Source: Actinomycetota bacterium (GTDB lineage Bacteria > Actinomycetota > Acidimicrobiia > Acidimicrobiales > Microtrichaceae). From it: a stretch of 6,144 nucleotides of DNA. The notes below the pieces were generated by a model. That model ran no database searches and was not told where the DNA came from. It saw only the letters and a program-made list of their open reading frames with translations. Location of the stretch: contig JAFDWA010000109.1 of the NCBI GenBank assembly GCA_018268735.1, positions 1 to 6,144 of the forward strand, in the 5' to 3' direction. Shown piece after piece: positions 1-5,595 of this stretch (position 1 is the stretch's first letter; the number at the start of each line of letters is the position of its first letter). Both the position numbers and the translations under genes were made by a program.

Positions 1-311
1 CGGTGCTGCAACGCACGGTGCGCATCGGCGGGGCGTGGACCACCTTCCGCGGGACCCGGCTCAAGGTGATCCGATCCGAGCCCGTCGTGGAGCGCCCCGA
101 GACGCACACGGACCCTGCGGCGGCGCCCGGCACCGTCGAGGGGGCACTGGTCGCCTGCGGAGAGCAGAGCAGGTTGCGCCTCCTCGAGGTCCAGCCGGAG
201 GGCCGCTCCCCGATGGACGCCGCAGCGTGGGCCCACGGCGCACGGCCCGACGGCGAGCGACTCGGGGAGCTGCTCTCAGGTCACGACGACAGCGACGATC
301 CACGTGGCTGA
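1..311 (+). CDS. fmt: Methionyl-tRNA formyltransferase, C-terminal part (5' end outside window)
   Basis: The gene enters from the left edge; the first complete codon is at position 3 and the TGA stop is at 309-311, so about 102 C-terminal residues are visible of a family usually near 310. The enzyme formylates initiator Met-tRNA in the cytoplasm, using 10-formyltetrahydrofolate. The visible part is the C-terminal tRNA-binding domain. It shows the family signatures GGAWTTFRGTRLKVIR (visible residues 9-24) and LLEVQPEGRSPMDAAAW followed by HGARP (60-82). The formyl-transfer core lies off the window. The acidic tail after the last motif (SGHDDSDDPRG) is not conserved family sequence. Its last 8 bases overlap the rsmB start, so the two are probably co-transcribed and translationally coupled. 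I am confident of the identity; the true start cannot be seen. Confidence 0.95.
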   Translation, partial: VLQRTVRIGGAWTTFRGTRLKVIRSEPVVERPETHTDPAAAPGTVEGALVACGEQSRLRLLEVQPEGRSPMDAAAWAHGARPDGERLGELLSGHDDSDDPRG

Positions 312-1464
312 CGAGGGCGTCCGCGCGAGACGGGTGGCGCTCGCAGCGCTGGCACGGATCGACGACGACGGGGCCTATGCGAACCTCGTGCTGCCGGCGA
401 TGCTGCGGGGCGAGGGATCCGCGGCGACGTCGCTGCCCGAGCGCGACCGTGGCTTCGTGACCGACCTCGTGTACGGCACAGAGCGGATGCGTCGCGCGTG
501 CGATCACCTCGTCGACAGGTTCCTGTCAGCGGCTCCGCCGCCGCCCGCTCGTCGAGCCCTTCGCCTCGGTGCGTACCAGCTGGCCTTCCGCCCCGACCTG
601 CCCGCCTACGCCGTCGTGTCCTCGACGGTGGCCGCCACCCCGAAGCGCTTCCGCGGGCTCGTCAACGCCGTGCTGCGTCGGGTGTCGGATGCACCGGTCG
701 AGTTCCCCGACGAGGCGACACGGCTGAGCTATCCGGACTGGATCGTCGAACGCCTCACGGCCGACCTCGGCAGCAGCGCCGCCGTCGAGGCCCTCGCTGC
801 GATGAACCGACCGGCGCAGGTGCACCGACGCGACGACGGCTACATCCAGGACATCGCCTCGCAGTGGGTCGCGGCCTCGGTCGGCGCTCGGGCAGGGGAG
901 CGGATCGCCGATCTCTGCGCAGCGCCCGGCGGAAAGGCGACGGCGATGGCTGCGAGTGGTGCAACGGTGGTGGCCTCGGACCTCAGGGCCGGCCGGGTCG
1001 GCCTGGTCGCGGCGAACGCCGCGTCGACCGGAGCGGCCTCGGTGCTGCCCGTCGTCGCCGACGGGACAGCCCCTCCGCTGCGCCCCGGGTGCTTCGACCG
1101 GGTGCTGGTCGACGCGCCCTGCAGCGGGCTCGGCGTCCTGCGTCGTCGGCCCGATGCCAGGTGGCGCATCGATCCGTCGGCTCCCGAGCGGCTGCAGGCG
1201 ATCGCCGTCGACCTCCTCGATGCAGCGGCGACGCTCGTCGCTCCGGGAGGTGTCCTCGTCTACAGCGTGTGCACCCTGACCGCAGCCGAGACCCTTGCCG
1301 TCGACGACCGACTCGCCGCACGTCATCGGGAGCTCACGCCGATCCCCGCGCCCGACCCTCCCTGGCGCCCCTGGGGTCGCGGTGCGATCCTGCTGCCGCA
1401 GGAGGCGGGGACCGACGGAATGTGCCTGTTCCGCTACACCAGGGACGCATCGACGCCGCCCTGA
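304..1464 (+). CDS. rsmB: 16S rRNA (cytosine-C5)-methyltransferase RsmB/Sun (Fmu), short form
   Basis: Encodes 386 residues. RsmB methylates C967 (E. coli numbering) of 16S rRNA using S-adenosylmethionine. Residues about 5-128 are the NusB-like RNA-binding domain, seen in ERDRGFVTDLVYGT (46-59), LRLGAYQLAF (86-95) and LVNAVLRRV (119-127). The catalytic Rossmann domain begins near 181 with IQDIASQ, then the SAM loop LCAAPGGK (204-211), DAPCSG (270-275) carrying C273, and YSVCTL with C323. In the m5C family the motif-VI cysteine is the nucleophile and the motif-IV cysteine releases the product; both are present. E. coli RsmB is 429 residues. Here the stretch between AMNRPAQV (166-173) and IQDIASQ lacks roughly 50 residues, including the usual LRxN segment. 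The GTG at 304 is chosen because the family N-terminus (ARRVALAAL…GAYANLVL) follows at once. No strong Shine-Dalgarno is visible, which fits coupling to fmt. Confidence 0.93.
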   Translation: MADEGVRARRVALAALARIDDDGAYANLVLPAMLRGEGSAATSLPERDRGFVTDLVYGTERMRRACDHLVDRFLSAAPPPPARRALRLGAYQLAFRPDLPAYAVVSSTVAATPKRFRGLVNAVLRRVSDAPVEFPDEATRLSYPDWIVERLTADLGSSAAVEALAAMNRPAQVHRRDDGYIQDIASQWVAASVGARAGERIADLCAAPGGKATAMAASGATVVASDLRAGRVGLVAANAASTGAASVLPVVADGTAPPLRPGCFDRVLVDAPCSGLGVLRRRPDARWRIDPSAPERLQAIAVDLLDAAATLVAPGGVLVYSVCTLTAAETLAVDDRLAARHRELTPIPAPDPPWRPWGRGAILLPQEAGTDGMCLFRYTRDASTPP

Positions 1465-1516
1465 TCGGTGGGGTGCCGACACCTGCCACGACGGGTCACC
1501 TTCCTCCGTGCGACAG

Positions 1517-1522
1517 TACGCT
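1517..1522 (+). promoter_or_regulatory. Possible -10 element for moaB-like gene
   Basis: TACGCT fits the actinobacterial TANNNT -10 pattern and ends 8 bases before the ATG at 1531. That spacing would give a leaderless or nearly leaderless transcript. No Shine-Dalgarno sequence lies before this ATG, which supports the idea. No convincing -35 hexamer is visible, and such a short pattern arises often by chance, so this is a weak call. Confidence 0.25.
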
Positions 1523-1530
1523 CGGCGACC

Positions 1531-2034
1531 ATGAGCGAGACGCCCGAGACAGCCGACGGCCACCAGGCGAAGGTCCTCACCGTCAGCGACGGGGTCGTTG
1601 CCGGGGTGCGCGAGGACCGCAGCGGTGCGGCGATCGCCGAGCTCCTGGCGACCCGAGGCTTCGAGGTGATCGAGCGCCGAGTGGTGTCCGACGGCGTGGA
1701 CGAGGTGTCCAACGCGCTCTCGTACATGGCGTTCGGCTTCAACGGGGTGATCGTCACGACCGGCGGGACGGGCTTCGGCGAGCGCGACCTGACGCCCGAG
1801 GCGACCAAGCGGATCCTCGACCGGAGCGCGCCGGGCCTCGCTGAGGCGATGCGGGCGGTCAACCCGCTCGGCCGGCTGTCGCGCGGCGTGGCAGGCGTGC
1901 GGGGCGCCGCGCTGATCCTCAACACGCCCGGGTCGACCTCGGGTGCGGTGGAGATGCTGGAGTCGGTGATCGACGTCGTCGACCACGCCCTCGACCTCCT
2001 CGGCGGAGCCTCAGGCGGGCATCCGACCTCCTGA
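1531..2034 (+). CDS. MoaB/MogA-family molybdopterin biosynthesis protein
   Basis: Encodes 167 residues, one complete MoCF_biosynth (MPT-binding) domain of normal family length. Members bind molybdopterin; MogA-type enzymes adenylate it to MPT-AMP before molybdenum insertion in the cytoplasm. Visible signatures are VSDGVVAG (18-25), DRSG (29-32), VTTGGTG (75-81), ERDLTPEAT (84-92, with the conserved acidic D86), LSRGVAGVRG (116-125) and LNTPGS (130-135) with E141 downstream. The frame is open from 1468, but the extra 21 residues are Arg-rich and unlike the family, so ATG 1531 is taken as the start. The gene lies 66 bases after rsmB and 71 bases before ribD, looser spacing than inside the rib operon. 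No other molybdenum cofactor gene is visible. MoaB and MogA cannot be told apart from sequence alone, and some MoaB proteins are not essential for cofactor synthesis, so no symbol is given. Confidence 0.9.
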   Translation: MSETPETADGHQAKVLTVSDGVVAGVREDRSGAAIAELLATRGFEVIERRVVSDGVDEVSNALSYMAFGFNGVIVTTGGTGFGERDLTPEATKRILDRSAPGLAEAMRAVNPLGRLSRGVAGVRGAALILNTPGSTSGAVEMLESVIDVVDHALDLLGGASGGHPTS

Positions 2035-2037
2035 TCC

Positions 2038-2071
2038 GGTCGATTTCGTGACGGTCGGAGCAAAGTCGACC
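2038..2071. repeat. Imperfect inverted repeat upstream of ribD
   Basis: The arm GGTCGATTT (2038-2046) pairs with AAAGTCGACC (2062-2071), giving 9 pairs with a single bulged G at 2065 and a 15-base spacer. It begins 3 bases after the moaB-like stop codon and ends 34 bases before the ribD start. It could be a weak hairpin at the end of the moaB transcript or an operator for the rib operon. It has no T-tract, so it is not a classical intrinsic terminator. GTCGAC-rich words are common in this genome, so chance is possible. Confidence 0.35.
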
Positions 2072-2095
2072 ATGGCGGGCCGCGGGCGGTAGCAT
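2066..2095 (+). promoter_or_regulatory. Possible promoter of the riboflavin operon
   Basis: TAGCAT (2090-2095) matches the TANNNT -10 pattern. TCGACC (2066-2071) matches TTGACA at four of six positions, with an 18-base spacer. The -10 ends 10 bases before the ribD ATG, so the message would be leaderless or have a leader of only a few bases, which agrees with the lack of a Shine-Dalgarno sequence there. The -35 lies inside the right arm of the inverted repeat at 2038-2071, so a protein bound there could block it. This was read by eye only. Confidence 0.35.
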
Positions 2096-2105
2096 CCGGG
2101 CACCG

Positions 2106-3191
2106 ATGGACGTTCCCGACACCACCGAGGACGCAGCGAGGCTGGCAGCGGTCGACCGCGAGTGCATGACCCGCGCGATGGCAGCAGCGGCTCGCGTCCG
2201 ATGCGCGACCTCGCCGAACCCATGGGTCGGCGCCGTGCTGAGGACCGCCGACGGTCAGATGTTCGAGGGGGCGACCGAACCGCCCGGCGGCTCCCACGCC
2301 GAGGTCGTCGCGCTCAGGGCGGCAGGAGGTGCCGCAGCCGGCGCGACGCTGTACGTGACCCTCGAGCCGTGCAGCCACACCGGCCGCACCGGGCCGTGTG
2401 CCACGGCCATCGTGGAGGCGGGGATCAAGCGGGTCGTCATCGGAGTGGAGGACCCGGATCCCCTCGTCGCCGGCAGCGGCGTCGAGTCGCTGCGGCGTGC
2501 CGGCGTCGAGGTCGCCGTGGGCGTCCAGTCGGAGCAGGTGGCAGGGCAGCTGACCGCGTATCTCAAGCACCGCAGCACAGGTCGTCCCTATGTCGTGCTG
2601 AAGCTGGCGGCGACCCTCGACGGGGGGACCGCAGCGCCCAACGGCACGAGCCGCTGGATCACCTCGCCCGAGGCGCGCGCCGACGGCCACCGGCTGCGTG
2701 CCGAGTCGGACGCGATCCTGGTCGGAGCGGGCACCATCCGACGCGACGACCCGTCGCTGACGGTGCGCGACTACCGGCCGCCGGTGCTCCCCGACGGCCG
2801 GAGCCTCGATCCGCTGCGGGTGGTGCTGGGCTCCGTCGCCCCCGACGCGAACGTCCAGCCCTGCTATTCCACCTCGGGTCCGCTCGTCGACGTCCTCGAC
2901 GACCTGGGATCCAAGGGCGTGCTGCAGCTCCTGGTCGAGGGGGGTGCCAACGTCGCGGGCGAGTTCCATCGTCTGGGGCTCGTCGACCGCTACGTCATCT
3001 ACACCGCGCCTGCGCTCTTCGGCGGTGAGGACGCGCGTGGGCTGTTCGCCGGCAACGGTGCCTGGGACATGTCGGAGCTCTGGCGTGGCCGCTTCGTGGC
3101 CGTTGAACGGGTCGGCGAGGATCTCCGGGTGGAGATGGTCCCCGCCGGTGAGGCACCGTCCACGTCCACGCCGACGAGCGAGCGCTCCTGA
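2106..3191 (+). CDS. ribD: Bifunctional pyrimidine deaminase/reductase RibD
   Basis: Encodes 361 residues. RibD deaminates 2,5-diamino-6-ribosylamino-4-pyrimidinone 5'-phosphate, then reduces its ribosyl chain with NADPH (riboflavin steps 2 and 3, cytosol). The deaminase domain (about 15-150) has TSPNPWVGAV (35-44), the zinc-site HAE (64-66, with E66 as proton shuttle) and PCSHTGRTGPC (88-98) supplying C89 and C98. The reductase domain (about 160-345) has LKLAATLDG (165-173), SRWITS (182-187), GAGTIRRDDPSLTVR (207-221), LLVEGGANVAG (275-285) and TAPALFGG (300-307). Between RVVL (238-241) and LVEGG it is about 27 residues shorter than E. coli RibD. ATG 2106 is chosen over ATG 2166 because VDREC just before the second Met aligns with the family N-terminus and a -10-like hexamer precedes 2106. 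The stop TGA (3189-3191) shares its A with the ribE ATG, implying coupled translation. Confidence 0.96.
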   Translation: MDVPDTTEDAARLAAVDRECMTRAMAAAARVRCATSPNPWVGAVLRTADGQMFEGATEPPGGSHAEVVALRAAGGAAAGATLYVTLEPCSHTGRTGPCATAIVEAGIKRVVIGVEDPDPLVAGSGVESLRRAGVEVAVGVQSEQVAGQLTAYLKHRSTGRPYVVLKLAATLDGGTAAPNGTSRWITSPEARADGHRLRAESDAILVGAGTIRRDDPSLTVRDYRPPVLPDGRSLDPLRVVLGSVAPDANVQPCYSTSGPLVDVLDDLGSKGVLQLLVEGGANVAGEFHRLGLVDRYVIYTAPALFGGEDARGLFAGNGAWDMSELWRGRFVAVERVGEDLRVEMVPAGEAPSTSTPTSERS

Positions 3192-3772
3192 TGTTCACCG
3201 GCATCGTCGAGGAGCTCGGATCGGTCCTCTCCCTCGACGGACCGAGGTTGCGGATCGCCGCCTCCACCGTGCTCGACGACGTGGCGATGGGTGCGTCGAC
3301 CGCCGTCAACGGCGTCTGCCTGACGGTGGTGGCGTGGGGTGACCGCTGGTGGGAGGCCGACGTCAGCGACGAGACGTTCGCCCGCACAGCGCTCGGGTCG
3401 TTGCGAGAAGGTGACCCGGTCAACCTCGAGCGGCCTGTTCGCCTCGCCGACCGCCTCGGCGGCCACCTCGTGCAGGGCCACGTGGACGCCGTGGGCGAGG
3501 TGGTGGCGCCGGCGCCGGACCTGCGGGTCAGGATGCCGGGGAACCTGCGGCGCTTCGTGGTCGAGAAGGGATCGATCGCCGTCGACGGGGTGAGCCTCAC
3601 CGTCGCCCGGGTGCACGACGACGGATTCAGCGCAGCGCTCATCCCGCACACCGCGGCGGTCACCACCCTCGGAACCCGTTCTGTGGGCGACCCGGTCAAC
3701 CTGGAGGTCGACGTCATGGCCAAGTACGCCGAGCAGCTGCTCGTCGGGTTCACCGACAGGAGCGCGTCGTGA
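3191..3772 (+). CDS. ribE: Riboflavin synthase, alpha subunit
   Basis: Encodes 193 residues, close to the usual 200-220 for this family. The trimeric enzyme dismutates two molecules of 6,7-dimethyl-8-ribityllumazine into riboflavin and the pyrimidine precursor used again by RibH. Two lumazine-binding barrels are visible. The first (about 1-90) starts with the diagnostic MFTGIVEE and contains ASTAVNGVCLTV (35-46) with C43, then SDET (59-62). The second (about 91-185) has GGHLVQGHVD (90-99), KGSIAVDGVSLTV (126-138) and LIPHT (150-154), ending in VDVMAKYAEQLL. The N-terminal MFTG is part of the substrate site in this family, which fixes the ATG at 3191. The gene overlaps ribD by one base and ribBA by four. 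This is called ribC in some species. It is not a lumazine or yellow fluorescent protein, because the key NGVCLTV motif is intact. Confidence 0.96.
   Translation: MFTGIVEELGSVLSLDGPRLRIAASTVLDDVAMGASTAVNGVCLTVVAWGDRWWEADVSDETFARTALGSLREGDPVNLERPVRLADRLGGHLVQGHVDAVGEVVAPAPDLRVRMPGNLRRFVVEKGSIAVDGVSLTVARVHDDGFSAALIPHTAAVTTLGTRSVGDPVNLEVDVMAKYAEQLLVGFTDRSAS
3758..3762 (+). promoter_or_regulatory. Ribosome binding site for ribBA
   Basis: AGGAG lies 6 bases before the GTG at 3769, inside the last codons of ribE. It supports that GTG, which overlaps the ribE stop as GTGA, as the true ribBA start. Confidence 0.7.
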
Positions 3773-5019
3773 GCAGGGAACCGCTGGAGCGCCAGGGTGT
3801 CGAGGGGTCGGACTTCGCGTCGATCGAAGACGCAGTGGCAGCTGTGGGTCGTGGCGAGATCGTCGTCGTCGTCGACGACGAGGACCGCGAGAACGAAGGC
3901 GACCTCATCATGGCGGCCGACGCGGCCACCCCCGAGAAGATCGCGTTCTTCGTGCGTCACACCTCCGGCGTCATCTGCGCTCCGTTGCTGGGTGAGCGTC
4001 TCGACGAGCTCGACATCCCGCTGATGGTCCGTGACAACACCGAATCGCACCGCACGGCGTTCACCTACTCGGTGGACTACGTCCACGGCACGAGCACCGG
4101 CATCTCGGCCGCTGACCGCTCCGCGACGCTGCGGGCGCTCACCGATCCGGCGACCACCCCGGTCGATCTCGCCCGTCCGGGGCACATCTTCCCGCTGCGC
4201 TACTCCGAAGGCGGCGTCTTGAAGCGGGCGGGCCACACCGAGGCGGCCGTCGACCTCGCACGGATGGCGGGGCTCTACCCGGCCGGCGTGCTCTGCGAGA
4301 TCGTGAACGACGACGGCACGATGGCGAGGGTGCCGGACCTGATCCGCTTCTGCGAGGAGCACGGGCTCCTCCTCATCTCGATCGCCCAGCTCATCAAGTA
4401 CCGACGCCAGAACGAGAAGCTGGTCAAGCGCGTGGCCGAAGCCCGCATCCCCACGCCGTGGGGCGACTTCACCTGCTACGTCTACGAGTCGGTGCTCGAC
4501 GGCGAGCAGCACGTCGCGATGGCCAAGGGCGCGGTGCAGGGGGAGGAGGACGTCCTCGTCCGTGTCCACTCCGAGTGCCTCACCGGCGACGTGTTCCACT
4601 CGCTGCGCTGCGACTGCGGCGTGCAGCTCGACGCTGCGATGGAGCGGATCGCCGAGGACGGCCTCGGCGTGCTCGTCTACCTCCGGGGCCACGAGGGTCG
4701 CGGCATCGGGATCGGCCACAAGATCAGGGCCTACGGCTTGCAGGAGCAGGGACGCGACACCGTGGAGGCCAACGTCGAGCTCGGGTTGCCGGTCGACTCC
4801 CGTGAGTACGGCATCGGCGCGCAGATCCTCAACGACCTCGGCATCACGACCATGCGGCTGATGACGAACAACCCCGCGAAGTACGGCGGACTCGAGGGCT
4901 TCGGGCTCGAGATCACCGAACGGGTGCCGGTGCTGTCGGCACCGAACCCGGAGAACATCGGCTACCTCCGCACCAAGCGCGAGAAGATGGGCCACCTCAT
5001 CGAGAACCTCGACGACTGA
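3769..5019 (+). CDS. ribBA: Bifunctional 3,4-dihydroxy-2-butanone-4-phosphate synthase / GTP cyclohydrolase II
   Basis: Encodes 416 residues, a full two-domain RibBA. The N-terminal domain (about 15-212) turns ribulose 5-phosphate into 3,4-dihydroxy-2-butanone 4-phosphate. It shows DDEDRENEGDL (36-46), whose acidic residues bind Mg, STGISAADR (109-117), RPGHIFPL (136-143) and GHTEAAVDLARMAG (155-168). The C-terminal domain (about 222-405) opens and hydrolyses GTP to the diaminopyrimidine. It carries the zinc ligands C270, C281 and C283 in ECLTGDVFHSLRCDC, then GHEGRGIGIGHKIRAYGLQ (307-325) with Y322 as the expected catalytic tyrosine, DSREYGIGAQIL (343-354) and MTNNPAK (365-371). All signature residues I can place are intact in both halves, so both activities are expected; some actinobacterial RibBA paralogues have a dead half, and this one shows no such sign. 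GTG 3769 overlaps the ribE stop by 4 bases. Confidence 0.97.
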   Translation: MSREPLERQGVEGSDFASIEDAVAAVGRGEIVVVVDDEDRENEGDLIMAADAATPEKIAFFVRHTSGVICAPLLGERLDELDIPLMVRDNTESHRTAFTYSVDYVHGTSTGISAADRSATLRALTDPATTPVDLARPGHIFPLRYSEGGVLKRAGHTEAAVDLARMAGLYPAGVLCEIVNDDGTMARVPDLIRFCEEHGLLLISIAQLIKYRRQNEKLVKRVAEARIPTPWGDFTCYVYESVLDGEQHVAMAKGAVQGEEDVLVRVHSECLTGDVFHSLRCDCGVQLDAAMERIAEDGLGVLVYLRGHEGRGIGIGHKIRAYGLQEQGRDTVEANVELGLPVDSREYGIGAQILNDLGITTMRLMTNNPAKYGGLEGFGLEITERVPVLSAPNPENIGYLRTKREKMGHLIENLDD

Positions 5020-5023
5020 AGGA
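5018..5023 (+). promoter_or_regulatory. Ribosome binding site for ribH
   Basis: GAAGGA starts inside the ribBA stop codon and lies 9 bases before the ATG at 5033. Among the rib genes this is the only start not overlapping its upstream neighbour, and it has a clear Shine-Dalgarno sequence, suggesting independent initiation and high RibH output. Confidence 0.7.
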
Positions 5024-5032
5024 TCGCCACGG

Positions 5033-5557
5033 ATGGGTCTGAACTTCTCTGCTGGCCCGACCGCCGGAGGTGACGGCGCCGCCCCGACCCTCGACGGAGC
5101 GGGACGGAGGATCGGCATCGTGTGCGCCCGCTGGAACGACGCGGTGACGACCCGGTTGCTCCGGGGCGCTTGCGACACGCTGGCCGAGCGGGGTGTCGCC
5201 GTCGAGGACCACGACGTTGCGTGGGTTCCGGGCGCGTTCGAGCTCCCGCTCGCCGCGAAGGTCATGGCCGGCACCGGTCGCTACGACGCGGTGATCGCCA
5301 TCGGGTGCGTGATCCGTGGTGACACCGCCCACTTCGAGTACGTCGCGGGCCCCGCGGCCGAGGGGATCATGCGCGCCCAGCTCGACGTCGAGGTGCCGAT
5401 CGTGCTGGCGGTGCTGACCGTCGAGGACCGCCGTCAGGCACTCGTGCGCTCGGTCGTCGACGGCGATGTCGCCGGCGACAACAACGGAGCCGAGGCCGCC
5501 GAGACCGCCCTCGAGATGGCCGCCGTGCTCGCCGCCATCCGCACAGCCCCAACCTGA
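5033..5557 (+). CDS. ribH: 6,7-dimethyl-8-ribityllumazine synthase
   Basis: Encodes 174 residues, slightly above the usual 155-160 owing to a Gly/Ala-rich N-terminal extension (about residues 1-26). The enzyme condenses 5-amino-6-ribitylaminouracil with 3,4-dihydroxy-2-butanone 4-phosphate; family members form pentamers or 60-subunit capsids. Visible motifs are ARWN (32-35) with the ring-stacking aromatic W34, WVPGAFELPLAA (64-75) and IGCVIRGDTAHFEYVAGPAAEGI (positions 90-112 as a block) with catalytic H100. R139 probably matches the phosphate-binding Arg127 of Bacillus subtilis. The end departs from the family: LAVLTV (125-130) replaces the common FGVLTT, and GDNNGAEAA (148-156) replaces GNKGxEAA, with about 4 extra residues between R139 and the NG. 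ATG 5033 is supported by GAAGGA 9 bases upstream. This is the last gene of the rib operon. The paralogue RibH2 is an alternative, but the operon context favours biosynthetic RibH. Confidence 0.95.
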   Translation: MGLNFSAGPTAGGDGAAPTLDGAGRRIGIVCARWNDAVTTRLLRGACDTLAERGVAVEDHDVAWVPGAFELPLAAKVMAGTGRYDAVIAIGCVIRGDTAHFEYVAGPAAEGIMRAQLDVEVPIVLAVLTVEDRRQALVRSVVDGDVAGDNNGAEAAETALEMAAVLAAIRTAPT

Positions 5558-5564
5558 GCCCGGC

Positions 5565-5595
5565 ACGTGTGACGTCGGACGTCGACGTCACACGT
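5565..5595. terminator. Hairpin between convergent ribH and trmH-family gene, probable shared terminator
   Basis: ACGTGTGACGTC (5565-5576) and GACGTCACACGT (5584-5595) are perfect 12-base reverse complements separated by the 7-base loop GGACGTC. The hairpin begins 7 bases after the ribH stop and contains the stop codon of the minus-strand methyltransferase gene (5588-5590). Being symmetrical it could act in both directions. There is no T-tract on either side, so it resembles the U-tract-less terminators often proposed for high-GC actinomycetes rather than a classical one; efficiency is uncertain. Confidence 0.65.

Noticed and set aside
1468..1530. N-terminal extension of the moaB-like gene
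   Set aside because: The frame is open from an ATG-less start codon at 1468, but the extra 21 residues are Arg-rich and do not resemble the family. The -10-like hexamer and the normal domain length favour ATG 1531.
2035..2105. FMN riboswitch before ribD
   Set aside because: GGCGGTA-like bases occur near 2086, but the gap is only 71 bases and the conserved RFN helices and flanking boxes are missing.
526..2969. Two long minus-strand open frames (526-1986 and 1434-2969) opposite rsmB, the moaB-like gene and ribD
   Set aside because: They are low-complexity Arg/Pro/Gly-rich translations with no family signature, antisense to well-supported genes. Long open antisense frames are expected at this GC content.
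3866..3881. Perfect 16-base palindrome TCGTCGTCGACGACGA in ribBA
   Set aside because: It encodes the Val-Val-Val-Asp-Asp run leading into the conserved DDEDRENEGD active-site motif. GTC and GAC codons for these residues produce the palindrome, so no regulatory role is needed.
2995..5274. Minus-strand open frame of about 759 codons opposite ribE and ribBA
   Set aside because: It lies wholly antisense to two unmistakable genes. Its translation is rich in Arg, Asp, Val and His with no recognisable motif, the usual mirror of strong GC codon bias.
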